Part shown: piece after piece, positions 1-11,959 of the stretch
Numbering within the stretch: position 1 is the stretch's first letter
Layout: each line of letters begins with the position of its first letter
Source: Chytridium lagenaria
Taxonomy: Eukaryota; Chytridiomycota; Chytridiomycetes; Chytridiales; Chytridiaceae
DNA: 64,000 nucleotides
Assembly: GCA_025449115.1 (NCBI GenBank)
Contig: JAHLKC010000066.1
Coordinates: 62,001-126,000, forward strand
Direction of reading: 5' to 3'
The notes under the pieces: generated by a model
Databases searched by the model: none
Told to the model about the DNA's origin: nothing
Seen by the model: the letters and a program-made list of their open reading frames with translations, nothing else
Translations under genes and position numbers: made by a program

Positions 1-329
1 GACTGACTGCATGCGTCTTCGTCATTCCTTTCGCACTTTTGCGCTATTGTGGAAATGTAGTGGATGATGCGATGGCCATTGCCTTCCCTTTCCCTCCTAA
101 ATATTCTGTCTTTGTGATATATCACTATGGGTAGGTGGCTGTTATGGTGTTGCTTGCGCCTGCTACTGCTACCAGAGAATCGTTTTTCCTTGTTACCCAT
201 ATTTCTTCTCACCGCTCTTGTTTCTTTATGCTCTATCGTTTGCACCTTTCCTGGATCATGTTGGAGATGTCTTTTTTATCTGCTTAATTTTCAAACCCTC
301 CTTCGCCATTGACTTTATTTATCTTTTAG

Positions 330-658
330 GCCGCTCCCGTGGATTCGGCTTCGTCACCTTCGAGAACCCGAGGAGGCCCAGGCTGCCATCGACGCTCTTA
401 ACGACCAGACCCTTGACGGCCGCAACGTCCGCGTTAACCTCGCCAACGGTTAGTTTAATTTAGTTGCACACTTTTGGGATACATGTCTTAACATTACTTT
501 AATGCTTAACAGAGCGTCCCTCCGGCGGTGCTGGTGGCTTCGGCGGTAACCGTGGTGGCAACAGCTACGGCGGTGGCCGTGGTGGCTACAGCAACAACGG
601 TGGCTACCAGCAGGGTGGCTACCAGGGTGGCTACTCCAACAACCAGGGTGGCTACTAA
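330..658 (+). CDS. Glycine-rich RNA-binding protein (RRM), 3' part only
   Basis: This is the C-terminal half of a small RRM protein of the plant GRP/animal CIRBP type, expected to bind RNA in nucleus or cytoplasm. The exon opening at 330 after a TTTTAG acceptor encodes the RNP-1 octamer RGFGFVTF, followed by EEAQAAIDAL-like and GRNVRVNLAN residues that complete the RRM. A GTTAGT intron (449-512) leads to a last exon rich in GGY, GGN and QQGGY repeats, ending GGYQGGY...GGY and TAA at 656-658. The first RRM half (RNP-2) is not recognisable upstream, so earlier exons lie before the window or behind a long intron. One base is missing in the C-run at 367-369: the frame changes there from ENPRRP to the expected E-E-A-Q, so the gene is probably intact in reality. 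Confidence 0.85.
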
Positions 659-2044
659 ACGCTTTTCCCCTTCATCCTCGGCCCTGCGTTCACCTTCCCA
701 TCCACCCCTTTCAAAGTTCATTCCTGGTCGAAGTCCTCTTGCATATGTTGATGATTTGTTGTTGATCTGTTCCCACCACCAGCCTCAAGCCGTATAGACT
801 CGCGCCTTTTTTCACCCTTTCTTATATTGCTTTATCCATGTCGTCCCTTAACCGTGCTCCCGTTGCTCGCCTCGTCTCCCTTTTGCCCGTGCTGAAGAAC
901 TGCTGTAGATTTGTGTAGTTGCGATGATGAGTGTCCGATTTGGCTCTCTTTATTATTCTTCTATTCTATTTTTTTTGAGAAATATTGGGAATAAATTCTC
1001 CCAGGGCCTTCTCTTTCGAACTGTAAAATTGTTTGTTATTTTACTGCTCAATTTTTGTACCATATGGCTTTGGCAACAGTGGTAAAAACGTTTAACGTAT
1101 AGTCGGAGTCAAATGGACTTGATGGTCTGCCATCCACTACAGTAATGGCATTTAATTCTGTCGAACATGTTGTTCGCCGTGATGACATGACGGACCAACA
1201 CACGGCGAGACAATAGAAGGAAGGCAAGGGTGATGACTTTGGTGATGACTTCGGGTGATGAAAGTTGAAGAGAAGGCAGATGCGAACGAAACAGTGAAGG
1301 GAGAAGCAAGGCTTTCAGGACGCAGAAAGACCAGAAAGAGGAAGAAGGCGAAGAAGGCTGGAAAGAGAAAGGCAAGAGCCAATGACCAAGACTTCGAGGC
1401 AAAGCGCACACATATTCGACAACAGAGAAAACCCCGATGCGGCATCAAAGGGGAGTCTACACGTTTTTATAATCAGCAGCTGCTTAGAGAACAACCCCCT
1501 TAGCTGTTGTACCCGAACATTGTGATGAAGGCTCAACTACTGCGATTGATGGGGCGGGCCAATAAAAGATTATGCAGAGTTTGTGAGGTTTTTGCAAGAG
1601 AAGGAACGGCTGAGGGTGGTTGAACGAGATGACAGATTGACATAAAAGAAAATGAGGTGTCTCCAAGAGAAGCAGACAGAGTGTGCCCAGAAATCACGGA
1701 TGTATTCCACAGTTATGATAGCGGTTGCGTGAAGACTATAAACATTTGACATTTTGACTAAATTATTACCATCTGTATCATCAACAATTAACCAAATAAT
1801 AAGACAGCTCTACTTTTTATTGGAGCTCATCATCACATTCTCACCCCCACTTCCACGATAAACACCGTTACTGTCCCCTGATTGCTTTTTTGTAAAAACG
1901 ATTCAAGAGAAACAGAAAAACAACCCGGCAACAACAATTATGGAAAACAGTGGCGCAACTTCCACATTAAAGATAGAGGTTACGTCATGAGAAGGTAAAC
2001 AAATAAGGAAAACAACAAAGTCATTATGGATTGAATAACCTCCA
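659..2044. other. Intergenic, no supported gene
   Basis: This stretch holds the 3' UTR of the RRM gene, with AATAAA near 990, and then about 1 kb without recognisable coding. An 82-codon open frame at 1255-1503 (+) is very rich in K and R and lacks any domain. I regard it as chance. Confidence 0.5.
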
Positions 2045-3497
2045 TCACACCGACGCTGATGCACTCTGCCCACCCTTCGTCTCAACAGCAGCAGCGACTC
2101 CCACCTTCCCAGCTGCCTTCACAATCTCTTCCTTCCTCGCCCTTCTCTCACCCTGCTCTCTCTCAAACCGTTCTCTCCACACCGCCGCCCGTTCCTCCGT
2201 GATCCTCGTCCTCACAATCGAGTCAAACTTAGGCTTCAACCTAACACTCTGACTCGCCACCACAAGCGGTTGATTCAAGTTACTCCGTCGGGTTTTGGCC
2301 TTTTCATGGTTGAATACCATTCGTAGGCGAGGGCGTGAAGGTCTGGAGGGTGTGGGGATGGGATTTCTACCGTGTCGGGTTGAGGGAGAGGCGAACGGAC
2401 GAGGATGACAGAGCAGACGGTATACGAGACTTCAAGGTAGGAAGGGGTGAACATCCACGGAGACATGAAGGGCACTTCGCGAAACGGGAGGGATTTAGGG
2501 TGTTTGGGGTCGTATTTCTCAGGAATGAATTTGGTCTTGTCTGAGGGCTTTGAGGCCTCAACGGGAGTAGGGGTAGATTCTATCGGAGCTTCAACAGAGG
2601 TTGCAGGAGCTTCGGTGGAGGTGGAGGTTTCGGAAGTTGTTGAAGAAGTTTCGGGCTTTACTTCGACTACGGGGCTGGCGTCCTTAGATGACGCTTCGGG
2701 TGATGCTTCTGTGGAAACCTCCTTCTCAGGGAGTTTCGATGATTCCTGAAGCATGGGAATCACCTTGGGGTTGACAGTTACCATGTCTCCAATACCGAGA
2801 CGACGAGCAGGGTACTTGCACTATTGATAACGGGGGATGTGAGCATGATAATAGGAAGATATTACAAAAAGAATAAAAAAGTGAGTTAAGGATATGAAGA
2901 CCACCAAAAAACATATGCTGGAAAGCTAATCACCTTTTCTCCATTCACCCTCACATGCCCTTGCGTCACAAACGACCTCGCTTGCCAAATAGAGCTTGCA
3001 AAATGCGCTCTAAACAATATGACATCCAAACGTCTCTCCAATTCGCCAAAGGCCAAAGCCTGCACAGGAGGTGTCCTCTCCGCCTCCTTTGCACTCATTT
3101 GCTGCAACGGTAACTGATTCCTCCAGTGCCTCGCGAGGAGTTGAGTTTCAGTAATGTTGGGGACATGGTAAGCTCGAAGTTCACGTTTGGCGACCCATTT
3201 CTGTTGAAAAAACGGATTTGCGGGAGAGGTCTTCGGCGCGGCTGCGCCGATGGAGGTTGTAGAGGTTCATGGCGTTCCAGGACATCCGGATCAGACCGCG
3301 AGTGGGACTGAAGGGGTCCTTGACCTGATGGGAGTTACATGGTTAGATTTCCTTGTCCACTTGTCGCATGCATTATGTACAAATACAATCCTCGCATGCA
3401 AAGTTATCGGTGCATGCAGGCAAATGCATATGCGAACGTATGAGGGCGACGGTCTTTCATAGCATACCTTCCATCGGATCGGCACCCGTTCGGGCAT
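2045..3497 (-). CDS. NAM9: Mitochondrial small-subunit ribosomal protein uS4m (Nam9-like)
   Basis: This is a component of the mitochondrial 30S-type subunit that binds 12S/15S rRNA through an S4 domain. Three exons are inferred: 3468-3497 ([10 protein letters not shown]), 2934-3324 and 2045-2820. The N-terminal region reads [18 protein letters not shown], then QQKW and RAYH as in yeast Nam9. The S4 core follows ([49 protein letters not shown]). After an acidic Ser/Thr/Glu-rich linker comes the conserved fungal tail [14 protein letters not shown]...HALAYEWY. Two one-base slips are needed: an extra T in the T-run around 3205-3210, and a missing A in the AAAA run around 2308. The second slip links the EWYSTMK end to a downstream basic tail ([13 protein letters not shown]) that stops at 2045. 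Without it the protein would stop at 2275. The start is the first ATG in frame with the first exon. Confidence 0.87.
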
Positions 3498-4434
3498 GTT
3501 CAACTGAATTCTTTCTATTCAATTTTTCAGTTCTCGTTTTTCCTTTTTTTTTGTTTCTTGAGGTTTGTCCACATCAACATTTCATGAAGGAACGATACGT
3601 CCTGTTGGTTTACGCGCGAGATATCCTTGTAGGCTGTTTACTGAGTTTACGTGGATAGTGCAATGTCAGAAGATAATTCGTCGAACAATGTTAAATTCAC
3701 GTATTGTAAGTAGGAAAACTTCATCTATGAAAAGTTAGATTTGGGCATAGAGGTTTGATTTGTTTTCAGCACTGCTGTGTTTATTTGGACGTGCAGTCAT
3801 CTTTTGCACTTATAATTCCCTTATGATACCCACTGTATTTAGCGCACGGGTCTACAGCGCCGCGCCTGCTGAGACGACGTAGAACTCCAGTGATCCCACA
3901 AAGACCAAGGGCACATTGGCAGCTAGCTCATCATCATACAAGCTTCTGCTACTGTTACTGTGATGAATGGACCTGCACTGTGCTCCTATGTTTCATCGTT
4001 CACTCATACTAATTTCATTGGTGTGTTGACAGTGTTGCACACATATTTGCAGAAACGACATCATCAGTCTTTCACAACCCTCCAGATAGAGGAGGCCTCA
4101 TCCTCTCTGATTCCATCATTCCCTCAATGAGATTTCCTTTCTTAGAGTCCTAGCGATGCTGGAAATTGAACGTGGGGTGATGGGGAAAGCGAAAGTACGC
4201 AATGTTGCATAGGCACTCAAGACGGCTCGAGGCCTTGCGGCCAACTTCTAAACACAAAATTTTTGAAGAAATCGGAATTCACCAATAGATGACCTGAGAC
4301 AAAAAAGAGAAAGAACTTCTCCGTGCCCTCTCTCTCAATAATATCATCAACCCACCACATTTCTTTTTACACCAACACCACCGACACCTTCTACAACACC
4401 CCTTTAGCTACTGCATCGTCGAAGCATATAGATC
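3498..4434. other. Divergent intergenic region between uS4m and the septin gene
   Basis: This region must contain both promoters, since the two genes diverge. There is a pyrimidine-rich stretch (about 3520-3560) and a CA-rich leader (about 4365-4430) ahead of the septin ATG. I see no gene. Confidence 0.5.
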
Positions 4435-6520
4435 ATGGCTGGTGAGTATGAGACGGAGAGGAACTGTGGGAGAGTTTTGCAAAGAGGGCGATCATTGCTG
4501 TTGCTGTTGCTATGGACCATCAATCTATTCTTGGGGGACTCGAAGGCGGAAGTAATTTGACGGAGCGATCATGGTGACCACGAGCTTGAAGTGAATGCAT
4601 CCTTGCGGTTGATGATTTCGGATGCTGTGCTTTTCGGGCAGGAGCAAGAGCGCATGCGTCTCGAGGGCAAAAGTGAACGATCGAAGGATTAAAGGATTTT
4701 GTTGGAACTACACTCTGGGAGACAAACAACGATGTTATAAAATATTGGGTGACGCTTTTGTATTATGAGGGAGTAGTTTGTGGGATTGTGATGAATGCGT
4801 CATATAGTGCAAGGATGGAAGAAGGCGGATGATCATGGACTTTAGTTTAATGGTTTTGCAATTTGGATGATACTGACCACATTCTTTCACTTCAAACTAC
4901 ACCACATTTATTCATTACCCGCTTTCAAGACTTCACCGTAAGTTCCTATAACCATGATCCGTTTCCATCGTTAACTTTGAACGCTCACAACTGCATTTTT
5001 TTTACCCATTTAGCAAATACCAATTGTGAAGAGAAAGCTGGCGTCGATCGTCGGTTTCCACAACCTCCCCAACCAAGTTCACCGAAAGTCAATCAAAAAG
5101 GGTTTCCAGTTCACCATCATGGGTTGTCGGCGAATCCGGTCTCGGCAAATCCACCCTCGTCAACACCCTTTTCAACACCTCCCTCTACCCCAACAAGGAG
5201 ACGAAAGAGCCTAGCAACGACACCCCCCAAGACTGTTGAAATCCAAACCATTTCCGCTGACGTGGAGGAGAACGGCGTCAAGCTTAAGCTCAGCGTTATT
5301 GATACACCCGGATTTGGTGACTTCGTCAACAACGAGGATTCCTGGAGACCTATTCTGAGAACATTGAGGCGAGGTATGATGCATACCTTGAGCAGGAGAA
5401 CAGGGTGAACCGTAAGAAGATCACGGATACGAGGGTCCATGCTTGTTTGTACTTTGTGGCGCCGACGGGACACTCATTGAAGCCGCTTGATGTGGAGTTT
5501 ATGAAGAGGTTGCATCACAGAGTGAACCTCATCCCTGTTATTGCAAAGTCTGATACCCTCACTGAGGATGAGATTAAGGCGTTTAAGATCAAGGGTTTGT
5601 ATTTTTGTTTATATGAGCTCGATTTCGAACTTGAAATAGTGTGGAACTATGGAGAATGTTAACTTCTGGATGAATCTGACAGATCTTGGAAGACATCAAC
5701 GCCAACAAGATTCAAATCTACCAGCCCCCCTACCTACGAGGTCGACGATCCCGAGACCATTCAAGAGAACAAGGACATTATTGTACGCATCCAACCCCAT
5801 TCACAACATCTTCCTCTTTTCTCCCTTAACCCTTTTTTCAACAGAGCCGCATTCCCTTTGCCCGTTGTCGGTTCCGACAAGGAAGTCGATGTGGGTGGTA
5901 AAAAGGTTCGTGGTCGTAAATACCCTTGGGTGTGATTGAGGTCGACAACGAAGACCACTGCGATTTCGTCAAGCTCAGGCAAATGCTTATCCGCACGCAC
6001 ATGGAGGAACTCAAGGAGTAACACCAACGAAGTGCTCTACGGAGAACCACAGGGCTGCCAAGATTGCAGCTGGCGGTGGTGACCTCTTTGGTGGAAAGTG
6101 AGTCTCGCAATTCGCTTTTCCCTTTATCTCTCGAAGTAAATGGATCAATCTAACATTGTTTCACCAACCGCTTTTAAGCGCCAGCGCCAAGTTTGAGGAG
6201 GAACGTGCCGCCCACGAAGCCCAAGATGGCCAAGATGGAGGCGGAAATGAAGGCTGTGTTCCAGCAGAAGGTTGCCGAGAAGGAATCCAAGCTCAAGCAA
6301 TCCGAAGATGATGTGAGTGATAACATTCCTCTTTACCCACTTCTTTTTTCTAATCCATTTTTAATTTCTTCTTCTTCAGCTCTACGCTCGTCACCGCGAG
6401 ATGAAGGAACAACTCGAGAAGCAGCGCATTGAACTCGAAGAGAAGAAGAGGAGGCTTCTTGGACAATCCGGAGTTGACAAGAACAAGCCCAAGCCCAAGG
6501 GCACTTTCTTCAACAAGTAA
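4435..6520 (+). CDS. CDC3: Septin, Cdc3/AspB class
   Basis: This is a GTP-binding filament subunit of the septin ring and collar at division and growth sites. Exon 1 is only ATGGCTG (4435-) before GTGAGT. The next exon starts near 5014 ([20 protein letters not shown]), then the P-loop GESGLGKST, the switch [11 protein letters not shown], the G4 motif AKSD in [10 protein letters not shown] and the septin-unique element (KYPWG.IEVDN...HCDF). The C-terminal half is a coiled coil ([32 protein letters not shown]) ending TFFNK-TAA. The HEAK..KME.EMK.VFQQKV block and the preceding [15 protein letters not shown] favour the Cdc3 class over Cdc10, Cdc11 or Cdc12. About nine or ten one-base slips are needed (for example near 5121, 5226, 5358, 5727, 5861, 5931, 6021, 6046 and 6226), mostly in C, G or A runs. 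Protein conservation on both sides of each slip argues for sequence error rather than decay. Confidence 0.9.
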
Positions 6521-6996
6521 AAAAAAGATATCCGCCTTTCCACCGTCACGGCTCTTTTTTTTTTTTCCTTGCACGCCACATGTTGGTTTATCTGTTCTAA
6601 ACCCCCTCTTCTCCCACACCGTTCATTTTGTTTGATCGTTCACTCTTTTTTTCTCACACCCGAAGCACCACCTGGCGTATCCCTATATGAGTCCCTTCTT
6701 ATGGCGTCCCCGTTTTTTTGCCTCTTTTGTTCGTATTTTTTTTTTTTTTTTTTGCCGTTTCCTTACCTTTTTAAAGGGACGTTCCCCTGTCCCCTCCCTC
6801 CGTTACTTCTCTGTATGGCTGGCCCTTTTCTTTTGTTTTTGTTTTGTTATCTTGTCTTTTCACGGAGCGTCCCAATAAATTAGATGGCCTTTTATTTTAT
6901 GGCGATTTTTTCCCCGGCTTTTAACTTAATACAATCGCAATAGATAGCAGGATGGAGGTTATACATTGGCAGTCCTATTTTTCTTTATCTAATGCT
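6521..6996. other. Septin 3' region, T-rich
   Basis: T-rich 3' UTR and spacer with a TTTTTT...run at about 6728-6748, and AATAAA at about 6874. It is shared with the convergent PITH gene. No gene is seen. Confidence 0.5.
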
Positions 6997-8041
6997 TCAA
7001 TGGAATGATTCCGATGCCATGTTATTTTCACTCGCCCCCTTGATTTTCTGATGGTCGGCTACCAAAAAGCGGAATTAACAAAAAAAAAAAAAAAGGCGCA
7101 ACAAGATTCATACCCGGATTTGGCGCAATCTCATAAAGCGTGATAATCGGATCCCGCTTCACCTCTGTCCATTCCCCCTTCAACCCCACATAACTTATCC
7201 GCGACACATCTCCGCCATAGTTTGTAGGGAAGAAGAGGGTGAGGTTTCGGACGTTACTGAATTTTGCAATTCTAAAAAAAGACCCCCACCGGGAGTTAAT
7301 CATGGGAGGGGGAATAGGGGTTTGAGTTTACTTTGTAGGGTATTCGGGTATTTCGTGACGACCGGGATGTTGGACGAGATCCCAGTCTTGTTCGGGAGTG
7401 ATGGAATCGATGCTGTCAAAATCAACGTCGTCGCGGTTGATAAAACTGTTTTTAAGGCGGTTAAAGATTGAATGGGGGGGGGGCTTTTTTTACGCCTAGC
7501 ATTTTGAGGGGTTAGAGTCGCCGGGACCGCCTTTGATGGCGATGGATTTAAGTTTGATGGACCCCTGTGAAGCTGAGGAAAGTTTAATTTCGGGATATTG
7601 GTGGGGGCACTTACGGGATGCGGATGATAAGTTGTTCGTCAGCGTCGGATTCGGACATACTACATGGCAACGGGGATGGGAAAGATATGGTTTAGGGTTT
7701 CCACGGTTTTAAAGATAAAAGCTTACGGGTTCCGGGTCATTTCTTTTTAATCCCAAGGTTTAAACACTGTTTTTGCGGTTCCACTCACGGCTTCATTAAA
7801 TCCGATCACATTCTCAATGTCAATGTGACGGTAGAGTGTGTATTCGTTGCCTCTATGTTTTTCAATGAGTTTTTTAAAATGGAAGAAGCCGGGGAGCGGG
7901 GTTAGAAATAGAGGATGGGGCGGCCCTTTTATGGCAGGGGGTGTTTACCTGTCGGGTCCATCATGGTCGTGGTCGTGGTCGTGGTCATGGTCATGGTTGT
8001 GGCCGTGGTGGTGAGAGTGGGCTCTCGTCGGCGCAGGACAT
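6997..8041 (-). CDS. PITH-domain protein (PITHD1-like)
   Basis: This is a small cytosolic or nuclear protein with a PITH (proteasome-interacting thioredoxin C-terminal) fold. The family has roles around the 26S proteasome, and no enzymatic activity is implied. The N-terminus is His/Asp-rich (HSHHHGHNHDHDHDHD), as in animal PITHD1. Then come NEYTLYRHIDIENVIGFNEA, FKPWD, ESDADEQLIIRIPFTGS, KLKSIAIKGG, and the C-terminal PITH core FSNVRNLTLFFPTNYGGD and YVGLKGEWTEVKRDPI, ending NPADHQK...ESFH and TGA. Splice sites used include GTAAAC after 7949 and an acceptor giving exon 2 from 7852. A final GTATGA...TAG intron removes the T-run near 7080. Several one-base slips (the CCC before the His repeat, the A-run near 7745, and a C in the ESD codons) interrupt the frame. 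Together these explain why only the last exon stands out as an open frame. Confidence 0.82.
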
Positions 8042-8549
8042 ATTTCTGAGAAATGAATGCGAATGCAAGTCATCCGACAAACTTAACGTCAGGTGGATAA
8101 GTACGTGAAAAGCTTCATGGGGAGTCCTTTAGTGTGCAGGGTAGAGACTTGATTTTTTAAAACAGAATCGTGAACACGCAAGTCAGGGAGAGAGAGTTTT
8201 ATTATGTGGATTCCAACTTGGATTGGCATGTATGAGGTCAACATTATGGAAAAATAGAGGAATGTAAGATATGCACCATTCACGGGGAATTGTAAACGGT
8301 TAACCCTCATCATACAATAAAACCCTATACACCCCCTCAATTCGTGAAAACATCGAGAACATATCGTTATAGATTGTGAAAAATGTGCCATTAGGAAGGA
8401 TGCAGAAGAAATAAAAATCAAAAGAAAAAGCGTTGCAGATGAAGACACGGAGGGCGTTCAAGCAACACGTGAACGCCCTCCTAAATCGGAAGACAGGCCC
8501 GTGTCCTTCTTCCTCTACCACCTAGATCCAAACAACCAAAATCCTTGCT
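8042..8549. other. Spacer between the PITH gene and the MFS gene
   Basis: Minus-strand open frames of 73 and 119 codons occur here but show no domain and no splice continuity with neighbours. I treat the stretch as the PITH promoter plus the MFS 3' UTR. Confidence 0.4.
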
Positions 8550-10541
8550 TTACGCTTCAGCATGCAAAGTCGCCGCCGAATCCGATCTCTTGATAGAAAA
8601 CACCTCCTCAGCGTTTTCTACCACATCAGCATCAGGGGCATCACCCGATTCAGTCCGATTAGCGAGCTGTACAGACTCAATCAGGGCGGCAAGTTGGTCC
8701 CTGTTTACAAGAGAAATCAACGTAATGTTGATGATGGCAACAAGGCCACAGAGGAAAAAAGTAACTCCCGGCATCACTGTCACAGTGCGTTGGTCTGAAC
8801 AAGAAATCAATGGGTTAGAGCAAAATGAGATATTTGATTGATTTGCTTACAAAGGAATGCGAGGAATAAGGATCCTGAAGTCGCCGCGACATTGTCAATG
8901 AAGCTGACCGAAGCCATAAGTCGACCTTGAGACTTCTCGGGCATGGATTTCGAGAGAATTGATTTGGGAAGGGGAGAAAGGATCGATGCGAATCCCTCGA
9001 ACAACAAAACTAACGGAAACAAGGTTAAGATCATTAAAGATCATTACGAAAAAATCCAGAAAAAAACCCCGGTAATAAATAAACAGTGAAACTCACCAAC
9101 GTATAACTGCCATCCAGCCGTAAGAAGAGCAATCATAGAGTATCCAACACCATACACCACCAACGCAAAAGTGATGAGCCGAAGTTCAAACACGGTTCTG
9201 TCTTTCACTGATCTCTTTGACCCGACCGGTTTTGCGTATGACTCGAAAACACGAAGAATCGCTGGCAAAATAACAGCAAGGTTCAACATGCGATTAAGAG
9301 CCACGAAAAGCAACAACGTGCCTTGCTGAGCCTCCCCCATCCAAACTTGAGTGACAAGTAAAAGAGGATGTAAGACATGGTTCCACCAGCAATGAACGCA
9401 GAGAGAGCTTGAAACATGGCAAAAATCAGGAGTGGGCCACGGCTGAGCATCAGGATGGATGTCCAGAGATCCATAACAAGTTGATAAATGGATATCTCTT
9501 GAGTTGCTTTCGGGGAATCGAGTAATGTCTGTTGGTCGGCATTCTCGGGAAGGGTGGAGGATGTTGTTCCGTACGAGGAGTTGGATTCGGGAACGGCAGC
9601 TACTGGGGATGTTGCCAAGTTAGGCTTGCGAAGGGATTCAGGTACAAAGAGTAAGATCCAAAAGATGCAGATAACGAGCAAAGTCACGGAGACAATAGTG
9701 GGAACAAGGTAGCTTCCAAAGAAATTGCTGAGCAAACCGCTGATAAAGGGCGACGATAGTAAACTGAGAATCATAATGCTATCAGTGACGGCAAAGACGC
9801 TTGCTCGATTTGATACATCTGAGGTATCCGCCAAATACGAATACGTTGCCACCATAATACTTGAATGGCGTTGAGGTTAGAAAGATTGTTATGAGGATTA
9901 AGAATAGGCGGAATAATGAGCAGATGAAATAAATAAACTTACCCAGGTGCACCAAATCCACCGAGAATAAAGGCAGATATATAGGCTACAAATATGGGAG
10001 CACCAAGGGCGATCGAGATGATGGTTAACACATTCAACAAGGAGCCGATTGCATTAAGGATGATGAATGGCTTTCTGCCGATCCTGTCCATCAGGACACC
10101 AGTTAAAAGGAGCGATACGACTGACGGGAAGGATGTTGCCAGGGTGATGGTATTGGTCCAGCCTACAGCCATTGCATTGGCCTCGGCGGAAGCCCTGCAT
10201 GCTGCCATGTCCTTGTCAGGATTGATACCGACTTCACGGCAGGCACGCATCAAATAGATGTTTAGGACAGGAATGATTAATAGACCTGCACCAAAGAGAC
10301 CCATTGTGACAGGTGGGAGGATCATCTTCCATGAAGGCTTGCTGTTCCATGCTGGTGGTTGTTGGGGAGGGAATGAGGGAGATTCATCGTAAGGTGGAGG
10401 CTCTACTGAAGACGCCTGTTCAGGAAATGATGCCGATGCCAATAGAGGTGTATGTTCTTCATGCGATGCAGATGCGGATGCAGGAAATATTGTTGATGCT
10501 GATGCTGATGCGGATGCTGATGCTGATGTTGATGAAGACAT
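8550..10541 (-). CDS. Major facilitator superfamily transporter
   Basis: This is a polytopic membrane transporter with about 11-12 hydrophobic segments and unknown substrate. Layout and motifs recall the proton-coupled SLC46/TetA-like branch. Four exons are supported: 9943-10541, 9097-9859, about 8851-9010 and 8550-8800. The cytosolic N-terminus is a run of Ser-Ala repeats (SASASASASA) followed by HTPLL and a PPPYDES patch. The MFS signature loop between TM2 and TM3 is visible as GVLMDRIGRKPF, and the TM4 region as ATYSYLADTSDVSNRAS. The central loop is Ser/Thr-rich. One base is missing in the G-run at about 9337-9342, which shifts KFGWGRLSKAR to the expected KFGW.EAQQGTLLLF. Otherwise the gene reads cleanly to HAEA-TAA. 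The start is the first ATG, directly before the Ser-rich tail. Confidence 0.86.
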
Positions 10542-11949
10542 GCTTTCCGTTGTGGGGACTTGTTTGAGTTTCTGTAGAGGCGGCCGGGCGGGGTTAAAAA
10601 TGAAATCGAGAGTTTAGAATTTGTGTGACAAGCCATGCAAGTTTCATGGGGAAGTTTACAGGAAGGGAAAATTCAAGAGAGGCTCCATCACGTCTTTTCT
10701 GGCAGTCAGACCATACGGAATGGAATGGTGTTAAAACAGTTTGTTAATAAAAAACGTGGATTTCTAATCAAAACTTTGACAGTCTATTGTAGCTGAATTA
10801 AAATATGCTTCTTTCGCAGCCCATGACGGGAGCTTTCCTGCCCGCGATGTAGGGAAAGGCACTCGTATAAAACTTTATCCACGCGCCTCTCACCCCGTGC
10901 TATCCATAAGTTGAGGTGTCACTACCTATAATATTGGAGGAGGAAGAGTTTTGGTGCCATTACCGGACCATCCAACCTGGTCAAACCTCCCTTCCTGGTG
11001 TAGACGACATAGAGGTTGACCAGTTGGGATTGGTAAAAACAGATACGTGAGTATTCCGTAAATGAATCGAATTGTCCAAAGAACGCAAGTGTCGCGGGTG
11101 TGGTTCGTCGTTTTGAGCTGCCTATGAGTCTTTACTGTCTTTTGATCGAATTTCACTAATCCATTATGTAAAATGGAGCAATTAGAATTATAAATAATAA
11201 TGTGTAGAAAAAGAATGAGAAACGAATAGAAAGTTGCTGTTATATTCCAAAATAATATAGTCACTGGATGCAGAGAGACTACTTCCTGATAAGCAGACGC
11301 CCACTGCAGGACAAAGCGAAGGCCTGCGCAATGGGGGACGACAGCACAATGTGGGGAAGGACTGGAAGAAAGCAGCAAGGATTGAAGAGGGAGGGTCTGA
11401 TGAAATAATGCGAGGTATGCAAAGACAGAGAGATCCCCCGCAGAACAAGCTCCTCCTGGTACAGGGCATTAAATGTTGCCAAAAAAAACTATGACCTGGG
11501 GAGTGAGCCAGTTGTTTGACGATTCTCCAACAGTAAATGCTGAGACAGAAATAATGTTATATCTGCAAAGCTAAAGCCTTACATATGATCCAAGTTAGCG
11601 TGCATTAAATCCAAGTTATCAATATTACGAATTTCTTTTTGCAATTCTGTTGATATAAAATGAAGAACACGCGCATTGGCCACCGCGTCGCAAGTTGCAA
11701 GTTTTCGATAACTAAACTGTATTTATGTACTATACACATGTTCCTATGATGGAAACATATTCGGAAGTTAATTTGTAAGGTGATGAAGAATGGGGGAGGG
11801 AACAGAAGGGGGAGGGGATGGAGTGGATATGGATCCCGACTACGTGATATCGTCTGGATCAATAGAGGTGTTGGTTCAGTCATCCTTATGGTCTTATTGG
11901 CTGTGTGTGTAGACGTGGACCTCAATTTCAATGACTGCTAAGTTCCGAG
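10542..11949. other. Intergenic, no supported gene
   Basis: This is the promoter side of the MFS gene and mixed AT-rich DNA. A 150-codon minus-strand open frame (10926-11378) has hydrophobic patches but no family resemblance and no obvious splice partners. Confidence 0.4.
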
Positions 11950-11959
11950 TGAGTTTCTG

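Noticed and set aside
506..721. Minus-strand Ala/Val/Thr-rich frame
   Set aside because: It mirrors the GGY/GGN repeats of the RRM gene on the plus strand.
1255..1503. Basic 82-codon frame as a small nucleolar-type protein
   Set aside because: There is no domain, no conserved motif and no splice context. K/R richness comes from AAG/AGA-rich DNA.
4435..6520. Septin as a true pseudogene
   Set aside because: Amino-acid conservation continues across every slip and the slips are single bases at homopolymers. Sequencing error explains them better.
10926..11378. 150-codon minus-strand membrane-like frame
   Set aside because: Hydrophobic patches come from T-rich DNA. There is no family resemblance and no intron-exon continuity.
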